The translations under genes were made by a program, and so were the position numbers. Shown here in pieces: positions 35,529-43,095 of a stretch of 64,000 nt of DNA. The stretch is taken from positions 2,418,001 to 2,482,000 of the forward strand of contig JACKBQ010000001.1 in NCBI GenBank assembly GCA_020634455.1. Direction: 5' to 3'. Positions within the stretch are counted from its first letter, which is position 1. Each line of letters begins with the position of its first letter. Below the pieces are notes generated by a model that saw only the letters and a list, made by a program, of their open reading frames with translations, ran no database searches and had not been told where the DNA came from. The stretch is from Ardenticatenaceae bacterium (GTDB taxonomy: Bacteria; Chloroflexota; Anaerolineae; Promineifilales; Promineifilaceae).

Positions 35529-35981
35529 TCACAGGCGAATTTCGTCTCGGTGGCCCAGCCCCAGGCTGTTGTCAATAAAATATAAACGCTCTGGCTGAAG
35601 CAGATACCAATTAACTTTTGCCAGAGCGTTTTGCATTTTGGCATCCGCCTGGGCCAGAAAGGGGAATTTTTGCAAGTAACGAGAGATAGATGTTTCACGG
35701 GAAACATTGGTAAGCAGCGAAACCTGACCCTCTAGCTGGATGCCTTTAATCGGCTGCCAATCCCGGTAATCTTCCTGAATGGTGGCAGCGACTTGGGGAA
35801 CGGCCGTAAAATTCAGTACATGCCGCGTATGCCCAGCCGACAAAAAGATGAGGTTAAAGCCATCGTTGACGTAGAAAACGGCCGCTGCCCACACCCCCCC
35901 CGGCCCGCTCGTTGCCAACGTCATTACCTGGTGCATTGCCAGATAATCCAGCGCTAGCTGGCGTGGGTCGCGCTCACTCAC
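35529..35981 (-). CDS. Pyridoxamine-5'-phosphate-oxidase-like flavoprotein
   Basis: About 150 residues from a GTG at 35981 that overlaps the ubiX stop by eight bases; the frame is open further, to 36032, but that part would lie inside ubiX. The split-barrel FMN-binding pattern is clear (MTLATSGPGGVWAAAVFYVN, LIFLSAGHTRH, IQLEGQVSLL). Members use FMN or F420 to oxidise or reduce small molecules. Translationally coupled to ubiX. The third parS-like site (35691) is inside the coding sequence and reads as NVSRET. Confidence 0.85.
   Translation of the reverse strand: MSERDPRQLALDYLAMHQVMTLATSGPGGVWAAAVFYVNDGFNLIFLSAGHTRHVLNFTAVPQVAATIQEDYRDWQPIKGIQLEGQVSLLTNVSRETSISRYLQKFPFLAQADAKMQNALAKVNWYLLQPERLYFIDNSLGLGHRDEIRL
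35691..35706. promoter_or_regulatory. parS: parS-like ParB binding site 3 (inside a gene)
   Basis: TGTTTCACGGGAAACA is the exact reverse complement of site 1. A 16-base match recurring within 1.6 kb is not expected by chance. Confidence 0.75.
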
Positions 35982-36558
35982 GGCTGGCCTTGCCCCCGTG
36001 CCAGCGGGTAAACAAATCGTGCGGTAGCTCAATCGCTAACAGATCGAGTACGCGATTCACCGTCTGGTTCACAATGTCGTCAATCGTTTCGGGGCGATGG
36101 TAGAAGGCAGGCATAGGCGGGGCAAGGATGGCTCCCATCTCGGTAGCCTGAACCATCAGCCGCAGGTGGCCCAAGTGAAGCGGGGTCTCGCGGGCAACCA
36201 GCACCAACCGACGACGATCCTTCAGCACCACGTCTGCGGCTCGCAGCAGCAAGTTGTCGCTAAAAGAATTGGCAATGCCCGCCAACGTTTTCATCGAGCA
36301 AGGCGCGATTACCATGCCCCACGTTTTGAAAGAGCCGGAAGAAACGGCCGCAGCAATATCCTTGAACCGGTACGTCACATCGGCTAACTGAATCACCTGT
36401 TCGGCCGTCATGCCAGTTTCCAGGCCAATAGTGGTCGCCGCTGCCGAACTCATAATCAAATGCGTTTCCACATCCGGCACGTCGCGCAAAATCTCCAGCA
36501 AACGAATGCCGTAAATCACGCCGCTGGCTCCCGAAATCCCCACGATTAATTTTTTCAT
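35974..36558 (-). CDS. ubiX: Flavin prenyltransferase UbiX
   Basis: 194 residues. LIVGISGASGVIYG is the FMN phosphate loop, and VIAPCSMKTLAGIANSFSDN and ATEMGAILAPPMPAFY are UbiX signatures. The enzyme joins dimethylallyl phosphate to FMN to make prenylated FMN for UbiD-type decarboxylases in quinone synthesis. No ubiD is in the window. I start at the ATG at 36558 (MKKLIVGISGASG); nine more bases are open upstream. An ACCGATTACCG repeat sits just upstream (36573-36603). Confidence 0.93.
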   Translation of the reverse strand: MKKLIVGISGASGVIYGIRLLEILRDVPDVETHLIMSSAAATTIGLETGMTAEQVIQLADVTYRFKDIAAAVSSGSFKTWGMVIAPCSMKTLAGIANSFSDNLLLRAADVVLKDRRRLVLVARETPLHLGHLRLMVQATEMGAILAPPMPAFYHRPETIDDIVNQTVNRVLDLLAIELPHDLFTRWHGGKASRE

Positions 36559-36572
36559 TCTTGCCAATCCTT

Positions 36573-36603
36573 AAAACCGTTCACCGATTACCGTTCACCG
36601 ATT
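36573..36603. repeat. ACCGATTACCG-family repeat
   Basis: CCGTTCACCGATTACCGTTC followed by ACCGATT, directly upstream of ubiX. Same family as 18095-18152 and 24893-24925. Confidence 0.65.
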
Positions 36604-36681
36604 TTAAAGGAGGTAGCCCGAAAACCAAAATCCCCTTACAATCGCCTCCGTTAAATTGTTAACCAAACCTGCGAGGATGTA

Positions 36682-37638
36682 GTGAAATCATTTTTTGTGA
36701 ATAATATCAATGTTGGGGATGAACTGGAAAACGAGCCGTTTTTGATTCAGGATTCTATTTTGCGGGAGACGAAAGATGGACGGCCGTATCTCCTCGGAAC
36801 CTTGCGCGACAACACCGGGCAAATAGCGTTTGTCTACTGGGATATTCCACCCTACGCCGAAAGTTGGGTCGCGACCGGCAGCGCCGTACTCATCACTGGC
36901 CGCGCCGTGCGCTACAAAGACGCCCTGCAAATTACCATCACCGACATGAACCAGAACCGAGAACCCACCCTGGCCGATTTGCTGCCCGCCAGCCGCCGCC
37001 CCCGCGCCGAGATGCTGGACGAGCTAACGGAGCAAATTGCCAGCCTGGGCGAACCATGGCAGACGTTGGTGTCTCATCTGCTTTTGGAAGATACCTTTTT
37101 AACCGGTTTTGCCGATGCGCCCGCTGCCCGCAACATGCACCACGCCTACATTGGCGGGCTGTTGGAACACACGCTGAGCATGGCCAAACAAGCCACCTTT
37201 TTGGCCAACCATTACCCATTTGTCAATCGAGATTTGCTGCTGGCAGGCACGCTGCTGCACGACATGGGCAAAGTAATTGAATACGACATCAGCAAATCGT
37301 TTAGCTTTTCGGAAGACGGCCGTCTTGTAGGCCACATCACCCGCGCCGTCGTCATGGTAGAAAAAGCGGCCGCCGAATTAGGCAATTTCCCCGAAGACGA
37401 TTTGCGCCATCTGGTGCATCTCATCGCTTCGCATCACGGTACGCAAGAGTGGGGATCGCCCGTCGTGCCCAAAACGCTGGAAGCGATTTTGCTGCATCAA
37501 ATTGATTTGCTAGACAGCCGCGTCCAGGGCTTCTTCGACCACCTGGCCAACGACAACAGCGAAGACGCCTGGACCGCCAAAAGCAGCTACATGTTCAACA
37601 CCGAACTCCGCCGCCCCGACGGGTTTGATTGGAAGTAA
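36682..37638 (+). CDS. YhaM-like 3'-5' exoribonuclease (OB fold plus HD domain)
   Basis: 318 residues from GTG (GAGGATGTA precedes it). An N-terminal OB fold (~10-95, RPYLLGTLRDNTGQI) and an HD phosphohydrolase domain with metal ligands in HHAYIGGLLEHTL and LLAGTLLHDMGKV, plus a later IASHHGTQEWG. The same layout as Bacillus YhaM/CbfA, which trims RNA or single-stranded DNA from the 3' end in the presence of Mn or Co. Confidence 0.92.
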   Translation: MKSFFVNNINVGDELENEPFLIQDSILRETKDGRPYLLGTLRDNTGQIAFVYWDIPPYAESWVATGSAVLITGRAVRYKDALQITITDMNQNREPTLADLLPASRRPRAEMLDELTEQIASLGEPWQTLVSHLLLEDTFLTGFADAPAARNMHHAYIGGLLEHTLSMAKQATFLANHYPFVNRDLLLAGTLLHDMGKVIEYDISKSFSFSEDGRLVGHITRAVVMVEKAAAELGNFPEDDLRHLVHLIASHHGTQEWGSPVVPKTLEAILLHQIDLLDSRVQGFFDHLANDNSEDAWTAKSSYMFNTELRRPDGFDWK

Positions 37639-37641
37639 GAA

Positions 37642-37705
37642 TTTACCCCAGAGAACACAGAGGAATTAGAGAACACTCTCTTAAATCTCTGTGCCCTCTG
37701 TGACA
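37642..37705. repeat. CACAGAGG palindrome downstream of the YhaM-like gene
   Basis: CCAGAGAACACAGAGGAATT faces AATCTCTGTGCCCTCTGTG. The remainder of the 37639-37914 gap holds one ACGGCCGT (37772) and no supported gene. Confidence 0.7.
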
Positions 37706-37914
37706 AAACAGTTTTCGGCTCCAGGCGGTACACGGCGGAGTCGGTTACGCGCATCGCGGATTTCTTCGTAACGGCCGTTTCCCCTGTAAAAACAAATTCG
37801 AATGCACTACTGAACCATCGTTCAAAATGAGGTTCAGCCAGAGTTCCCAACGTCATGAAGCCCAAATGAAGCAAAATTGAATTTGCCCCCACCAATGATA
37901 AAATCCACCTTGTT

Positions 37915-39069
37915 ATGGAAGTAGAAACCAGGCAGCTTGTTCAAACCATTCACGATGCCCCAGAGCGCATTGTTTACGTCTCCGCTGGAGCCGGAACGGA
38001 AGCGCTTTCCAATTTGCTGGGCGTGGCGGGGGCCACCCGCACCTTGCTAGAAGCGCTTGTGCCCTACAGCCAGGCCGCCTTCGACGACTTTTTGGGGCAA
38101 ACACCGGCCAAGTACGTTACTGAGCGCACCGCGCGGCTGCTGGCCGGGCGTGCGTTTACCCGCGCCCGCTGGCTGGATGCGGCCGAACATCCCGTGGTGG
38201 GCGTGGCCTGCACCGCCACCATCATCACCGACCGCCCCAAGCGGGGAGACCATCGCGCCTTCATTGCCACCTGGCAGCCGGATCGCCTGGTGGAGTATGG
38301 TATTCATCTAAACAAGGGATACCGGGATCGGTCCGGTGAGGAAAATCTGGTCAGCCGAGTCATTCTCAATGGGCTGATCGAAGCAATGTCTTTGGGCAAT
38401 CTGCTGCCGCTAGCGCTTACGGACACAGACCGACTGGTGGTGAATACCCATCATTTTGGCGAGTCGGCGCGGCAGCTAAACCAGGGGTCTCTGAACTTTT
38501 TTGGGGTAACGGCAGACGGCCGTATCCGCAGCAAAAATGTGAATCCACGAGCCATCCTTTCCGGCTCTTTTAATCCCTTGCACGACGGCCATTTGGAACT
38601 GCTGCAAGTGTCGGCCAAACTGTTGCGGCATCCTGTGGTCTTTGAAATCTCAGCCCAAAATGTAGACAAACCACCTATCGCCCCGGAAACGGTGGTAGAG
38701 CGCATCGCCCAATTTGCGGGTCGCTGGCCGGTTTACGCCACCAATGCCCCCACGTATCAGGAAAAGGCGCGTTTGTTTCCGAACACTGTTTTTGTGATTG
38801 GCTTTGATACGGCCGTTCGCGTGCTCCATCCCCGTTACTACCAAAACAGTCCCCACCAGCTAAACGACGCCCTCGGCGAAATTGCCAATCAGGGCTGCTC
38901 TTTTCTGGTGGCCGGTCGCCAGGATGAATATGGCATTTTTCGGGAAGCCGAACATCTCGATGTGCCAGAATCATTCACAAACCTGTTCCGCTACATACCG
39001 GCCGAGGCGTTTCGCAAAGATATTTCGTCTTCAGAGTTACGGGCCAATGGGCAACGTGGCAGTCGCTAA
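37915..39069 (+). CDS. Fusion of a CinA-C-like domain and a NadD-like nucleotidyltransferase
   Basis: 384 residues. The first ~180 look like the CinA C-terminal domain (nicotinamide-nucleotide amidase fold: SAGAGTEALSNLLGVAG, VGVACTATI, GEENLVSRVIL). From ~215 a cytidylyltransferase-like fold begins with SGSFNPLHDGHLELL (the HxGH-type nucleotide-binding motif) and ends with the ISSSELRA segment typical of NadD/CoaD. The two halves suggest one protein for NAD(P) recycling or repair, deamidating nicotinamide mononucleotide and then adenylating the product. That coupling is inference. ATG at 37915. Confidence 0.82.
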   Translation: MEVETRQLVQTIHDAPERIVYVSAGAGTEALSNLLGVAGATRTLLEALVPYSQAAFDDFLGQTPAKYVTERTARLLAGRAFTRARWLDAAEHPVVGVACTATIITDRPKRGDHRAFIATWQPDRLVEYGIHLNKGYRDRSGEENLVSRVILNGLIEAMSLGNLLPLALTDTDRLVVNTHHFGESARQLNQGSLNFFGVTADGRIRSKNVNPRAILSGSFNPLHDGHLELLQVSAKLLRHPVVFEISAQNVDKPPIAPETVVERIAQFAGRWPVYATNAPTYQEKARLFPNTVFVIGFDTAVRVLHPRYYQNSPHQLNDALGEIANQGCSFLVAGRQDEYGIFREAEHLDVPESFTNLFRYIPAEAFRKDISSSELRANGQRGSR

Positions 39070-39141
39070 TTATAAAGTGGCAACAAAAAAGGGCTTGCTG
39101 TCTCCCAACAACAAGCCCCGTGTAACCAAACAAACTTTCTT

Positions 39142-39411
39142 CTACGCTTGATTACGTGGCTCAACGACAATTCGGATGGCAGTTCGTTCTTGCTCGTCAA
39201 TAGCCACTTCGACAAATGACGGATCACAAACGATCTCAACCCCCTCCTCGGCCAGGTACCCTTTAGCAATGACGATTGCTTTTAGGGCCTGGTTGACGGC
39301 GCCGGCACCGATGGCCTGCACCTCTGCCCGACTCACTTCACGCATGACACCAGCGATAGCACCGGCAACAGCGGCCGTGCGAGAGCGAGCAGAAACTTTG
39401 ATGACGTTCAT
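39142..39411 (-). CDS. spoVS: SpoVS-like Alba-fold protein
   Basis: 89 residues. MNVIKVSARSRTAAVAGAIA, then VQAIGAGAVNQALKAIVIA and the ending QERTAIRIVVEPR match Bacillus SpoVS closely over its full length. SpoVS is a small Alba-like dimer affecting septation and sporulation; in non-sporulating Chloroflexota and Deinococci its role is unknown, perhaps binding nucleic acid. GGAGG eight bases upstream of the ATG is near-perfect, suggesting high expression. It sits next to the candidate replication origin, transcribed away from it. Confidence 0.95.
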   Translation of the reverse strand: MNVIKVSARSRTAAVAGAIAGVMREVSRAEVQAIGAGAVNQALKAIVIAKGYLAEEGVEIVCDPSFVEVAIDEQERTAIRIVVEPRNQA

Positions 39412-39736
39412 GTTGGGCCTCCAAGATGTCTCATCAATGACCCGATAGGTGGTATCATGTCAGAGAGTATTGCTCAGGATGTATGAATTCTCTCAATACA
39501 TTAACAACTTGTCAAGAATAGCAGTACCCGTCAATCCTGGCAAAAAAAGACGGTACTAGATTGAAATGTGCCACAGTTTGGCTAATTTGACAAACAATTA
39601 CCCTGGGCAAAACGGCCGTTCCCCCATCTTTTCGGCCAATCCCCCCAGATATATGGCAAACATCGCCTGAATCCCCATATACAGATTAGACGTAAATGCT
39701 GTCCCGCGCGGATATTAGGTCAATTTACCATAATAC

Positions 39737-39786
39737 TGTGGATAAACGGCCGTAATCTGTGGAAAACTGATCTTAGATGTGGAAAA
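39737..39786 (-). promoter_or_regulatory. Three phased DnaA boxes
   Basis: TGTGGATAA at 39737 (perfect complement of TTATCCACA), TGTGGAAAA at 39758 and TGTGGAAAA at 39778. All face the same way with 21- and 20-base steps, that is, two helical turns. One ACGGCCGT sits between boxes 1 and 2. Confidence 0.75.
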
Positions 39787-39873
39787 CTCTATTTGTCATA
39801 AGCAGAATCTATTTTGGTAAATCCCCAGATATGGGGGCTGACTGGGGTACTACCGCATATACACAATTTGACC

Positions 39874-39898
39874 AATTCGGGTAACAATTACCCGAATT
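39874..39898. repeat. Perfect 11-bp hairpin in the candidate origin
   Basis: AATTCGGGTAA, a three-base loop, then TTACCCGAATT. Lies between the first two strong iterons. Confidence 0.7.
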
Positions 39899-40138
39899 TA
39901 AAAGAAGTTACGAATTATCCAGAGGTTTTCCCCGCAGAAAAACAAAGACTCAAAAATGAACGTGGAAAGATATGGGGGCTAGTGATAATGAAACCGCAGA
40001 TATGGGCTAAAAAAGAAGTTGCAAACATATCCCCAGCCCCTACTACAAACTACTAAAAATAATAAAAAGAAAAGAGACTATTTGGATAACTTTTCTTAAT
40101 AACCCAACCGCAACCAGAAAACCGCTATAATCTGTGCG

Positions 40139-42733
40139 ATGTCACTTGCTGAACTAATCTCCACGTTACGCCTCAATCGCGATTTTATGAGCAACGTTGT
40201 TGCCTGGGAACGCCTCCCGGCAAGGCCGCCTGCCACCCAGCCCGTTGAATTACCCCCGCAAATACAACAAGCTTTGCAGCAGCGGGGCATTGAGCAGCTG
40301 TTTACCCACCAGGTCGAGGCGGTTACGGCCGTTTCCCAAAACCAAAACGTCGTCATCGCCACCACCACCGCCTCTGGCAAATCATTGTGCTACACGGTGC
40401 CCGTTTTCCAGCGTCTGTTGAATCGCCCCAAAGCGCGTGCCCTCTACATCTTCCCTACCAAAGCGCTGGCCCAAGACCAGCTGGCCGAAACACAGTTGCT
40501 CATCGGCGCGGGTAATCTGCCGTTTGACGTTTATAGCTACGACGGCGACACGCCGCGCAGCCAGCGCACCCAGGTGCGACGCAGCGACGGCATCCTCATC
40601 ACCAATCCAGACATGCTGCACAGCGGCATCTTGCCTTACCACACGGGCTGGCGCAATTTGCTGGCGAACCTGGAATTTGTGGTGCTGGACGAGATTCACG
40701 CCTATCGCGGCATTTTTGGCAGTCACGTGGCCAACGTGCTGCGCCGTTTGCAGCGACTGTGCCACTTTTACGGCAGCGACCCGCAATTTATCTGCTGCTC
40801 AGCCACCATTGCTAATCCCAAAGAACACGCAGAACGGTTGGTAGAACGGCCGTTTACCCTCATAGATGAATCCCAAAACGGCGCACCCAGCGGCGAAAAG
40901 CAGTTCATCCTCTACAACCCGCCCATCATCGACGAGACGCTGGGGCTGCGCGGTAGCTCCGTTTTGGCCGCGCGGGATGCTGCCAGCACCTTCCTCGCCT
41001 CGGACATCCAGACCATCGTTTTTGCCCGCGCCCGGCAGACGGTGGAACTGCTGCTGGCCTACCTGCGCGACGACATCGTTTACCAGGGCGGCGAGGCGCT
41101 CTCCGTCACCGGCTATCGCGGCGGCTACCTGCCCTTGGAGCGCCGCCAGATCGAACACGGCCTGCGCACCGGGCAGATTCGCGGCGTGGTGGCCACCAAC
41201 GCCCTGGAGTTGGGCATCGACATTGGCCAACTGGATGCGGCCGTTATCACCGGCTACCCTGGCTCGATTGCCTCCATCTGGCAGCAGGCGGGCCGCGCCG
41301 GGCGGCGCAACGACCAATCCGTGGCGCTGATGGTGGCCAACAACAGCCCGCTGGACCAGTACATCTGCACCCACCCACGCTACATTTTCGGCCGTTCGCC
41401 GGAACACGCGCTCACCAACCCGGACAATTTGCGCATCATGGTGCGCCATCTGCTCTGCGCGGCGTACGAACTGCCGTTTAAGCAGGGCGAAGATTTTGGC
41501 GGTTTTGGCGACGTGACGCCGCTGCTCGAAGCGTTGCGCGACGAAGGTGATTTGCACGAGACGCGCGATCAGTTTCATTACGTGGGGGAAGGCTCGCCCG
41601 CAACGGCCGTTTCCCTGCGCACCAGCGGCGATGATACCGTCGTCATCCAGGCCCACGACGAGGACGGCGTACATGTCATCGGCGAGGTGGATTTGGACAC
41701 CGCGCCCGTGATGGTGTACGAAGGCTCGATTTACATGCACCAGGCGCGCACTTATTTGGTGGAGGAGTTTGATTGGAACGGCCGTATCGCCCATGTCCGC
41801 CCCATCGACGTTGATTACTACACCCGCGCCAGCATCGGCAGCTCTATCCGTGAGCTGAACCCAATGGAAACGGCAGAGGAAGTTTTGGTGCAGGGGAGCA
41901 GAGGTGCGGGGGAGCAGCGGGTAGAAAATAAATCTGTGGAATCTGCGAAATCTGCTGATTTATTACGTGCCTGGGGCGACGTGACGGTGGTGACGAAGGC
42001 GACAGGCTACCGCAAAATTAAGCGGTACACGCATGAGACGCTTGGCTTTGGCGAGATCGATCTGCCGGAGATGGTGTTGGAAACCAGCGGCTACTGGCTC
42101 ATCTTCTCCGATGCGCTGACGGAGCGGCTGTATGACGCGGGCATTTTGCTACGGCCGAATAATTACGGCCCCAACTGGCAGCAGCAGCGCCAAATTGTCT
42201 TGGCGCGAGATGGACATCGCTGTCGTAACTGTGGGGCGGAGGCGAAACCAGGGCAGGGATTGCACGTGCACCACATACGGCCGTTTCGCGACTTCAACTA
42301 CATCCCCGGCCAAAACGACAACTACAAACAGGCCAACCAGCCCGAAAACCTGATCACTCTTTGCCCCAGCTGCCACAAGCAAGCCGAAGCCGGGCAGCAG
42401 GCCCGCTCCGCGCTGGGCGGGCTGGCCTACGTTTTGCGTAACCTGGCCCCGCTTTACCTCATGTGCGATCCCGGCGACATTGAAGTGGTCGCCGAAAGCC
42501 GCAGCCCGCTGACCCAGGCCCCCACCATCGTCATTTACGAATCGGTGTCTGTAGGCGTGGGCTTCAGCCCCCGTTTGTTTGAAATACACCACGAGCTGCT
42601 GCCCGCCGCTCTGGAGTTGGTGAGCGACTGCCGCTGCCGCGACGGCTGCCCCGCCTGCATCGGCCCCCCCGGCGAAATCGGCCCGGACACCAAGCAAGTC
42701 ACCCGACAGCTCTTGCAAATGCTAACGGTGTGA
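40139..42733 (+). CDS. MrfA-like DEAD/DEAH helicase with an inserted HNH nuclease domain
   Basis: 864 residues. RecA-like domain 1 has Walker A TTTASGKS and DEIH box (VVLDEIHAYRG); domain 2 has NALELGIDIGQLDA and QQAGRAGRR. The C-terminus carries four cysteines (CRCRDGCPACIGP) as in the MrfA zinc-binding/DUF1998 domain. Between them, at ~680-760, lies an HNH endonuclease: CRNCGAE, HVHHIRPF, NLITLCPSCHKQ. Bacillus MrfA unwinds DNA in a mitomycin-damage repair pathway; an added nuclease would let one protein unwind and cut. A linker at ~598-610 is encoded by an AATCTGCG repeat. Start ATG at 40139 borders the candidate origin. Confidence 0.93.
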   Translation: MSLAELISTLRLNRDFMSNVVAWERLPARPPATQPVELPPQIQQALQQRGIEQLFTHQVEAVTAVSQNQNVVIATTTASGKSLCYTVPVFQRLLNRPKARALYIFPTKALAQDQLAETQLLIGAGNLPFDVYSYDGDTPRSQRTQVRRSDGILITNPDMLHSGILPYHTGWRNLLANLEFVVLDEIHAYRGIFGSHVANVLRRLQRLCHFYGSDPQFICCSATIANPKEHAERLVERPFTLIDESQNGAPSGEKQFILYNPPIIDETLGLRGSSVLAARDAASTFLASDIQTIVFARARQTVELLLAYLRDDIVYQGGEALSVTGYRGGYLPLERRQIEHGLRTGQIRGVVATNALELGIDIGQLDAAVITGYPGSIASIWQQAGRAGRRNDQSVALMVANNSPLDQYICTHPRYIFGRSPEHALTNPDNLRIMVRHLLCAAYELPFKQGEDFGGFGDVTPLLEALRDEGDLHETRDQFHYVGEGSPATAVSLRTSGDDTVVIQAHDEDGVHVIGEVDLDTAPVMVYEGSIYMHQARTYLVEEFDWNGRIAHVRPIDVDYYTRASIGSSIRELNPMETAEEVLVQGSRGAGEQRVENKSVESAKSADLLRAWGDVTVVTKATGYRKIKRYTHETLGFGEIDLPEMVLETSGYWLIFSDALTERLYDAGILLRPNNYGPNWQQQRQIVLARDGHRCRNCGAEAKPGQGLHVHHIRPFRDFNYIPGQNDNYKQANQPENLITLCPSCHKQAEAGQQARSALGGLAYVLRNLAPLYLMCDPGDIEVVAESRSPLTQAPTIVIYESVSVGVGFSPRLFEIHHELLPAALELVSDCRCRDGCPACIGPPGEIGPDTKQVTRQLLQMLTV
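41933..41969. repeat. AATCTGCGAAATCTG repeat inside the helicase gene
   Basis: AAATCTGTGGAATCTGCGAA then ATCTGCTGATTT, the intergenic family of 17650 and 49074, read in frame as NKSVESAKSADLL. The surrounding segment (GSRGAGEQR) is also low-complexity, as expected of an inserted loop. Confidence 0.8.
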
Positions 42734-42753
42734 ACTGCGGCAAAACCTGGAAT

Positions 42754-42854
42754 TGTCATTCTGAGCGGAGTCTTCGGAGCGAAGAATCCCACTAATGCAG
42801 GAATGGTTGAACGATTCCCAGCTAACGGGATGCTTCGGAGGACCTCAGCATGAC
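42754..42854. mobile_element. MITE-like element, TGTCATTCTGAG ... CTCAGCATGACA ends
   Basis: 101 bp. The 12-base ends are inverted repeats with one mismatch. Its right half (GGGATGCTTCGGAGGACCTC) is almost identical to the copy at 48872-48977. No ORF. Confidence 0.65.
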
Positions 42855-42879
42855 AAGCAAAGGTGGTTTGTGTTGCTGT

Positions 42880-42929
42880 GGCCGGTCTCCTGACCGCGCC
42901 ACCTAGCCGGCACGGTGAGGACACCGGCC
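42880..42929. repeat. GGCCGGT...ACCGGCC hairpin, intergenic copy
   Basis: 21-base arms pairing at 18 of 21 with an 8-base loop. Right arm identical to that of the copy inside the ABC transporter gene (8637-8657). Confidence 0.8.
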
Positions 42930-42940
42930 AGAGCGAAGTA

Positions 42941-42996
42941 AACCTCCCGCAGGTTTGCGCCAGGAGCGTGTTTGCTTACCAAACCTGCGGGAGGTT
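42941..42996. repeat. Perfect 16-bp hairpin AACCTCCCGCAGGTTT
   Basis: Arms 42941-42956 and 42981-42996, each also containing its own small palindrome (AACCTGC/GCAGGTT). Confidence 0.7.
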
Positions 42997-43095
42997 AGGT
43001 ACAGGCGGCGCAATTGGGTAAAATGGAACCTGAATTTTGCCAGATAAGCGGGACGCACCTGCCAGATGCACCCCACTTAAAACACGAGGAACCCT

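Larger units (their letters stand above)
39647..40008. repeat. AGATATGGGGGCT iterons
   Basis: AGATATGGGGGCT at 39827-39839 and 39968-39980, AGATATGGGCT at 39998-40008, a degenerate AGATATATGGC at 39647, and an inverted ATATCCCC at 40027. Not seen elsewhere in the window. Confidence 0.65.
39480..40138. other. oriC: Candidate chromosomal replication origin (oriC)
   Basis: About 660 bases without a gene between divergently transcribed spoVS and the helicase. It holds three DnaA boxes in one orientation at 20-21-base spacing, weaker boxes at 39914 (TTATCCAGA) and 40082 (TTGGATAA), a perfect 11-bp hairpin, four AGATAT(GGGGG)C iterons, and an AT-rich tract (40046-40105) that could be the unwinding element. 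Three parS-like sites lie 4-6 kb away. No dnaA, dnaN, gyrB, parA or parB gene is in the window, so this is inferred from sites only. Confidence 0.65.
42734..43095. other. 362-base spacer made almost wholly of repeats
   Basis: From left to right: a ~100-bp TGTCATTCTGAG element (42754-42854), a GGCCGGT hairpin (42880-42929), a 16-bp hairpin (42941-42996), and GAGGA before the ROCO start. No gene seen. Confidence 0.7.

Noticed and set aside
37587..37895. 102-residue minus-strand ORF behind the YhaM-like gene
   Set aside because: Its second half is the CACAGAGG repeat and the end of the plus-strand gene. The first half (about 55 residues) could be a remnant, but I could not tie it to any family.
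40799..41794. 331-residue minus-strand ORF opposite the helicase
   Set aside because: Antisense shadow of helicase domain 2, with no initiation signal.
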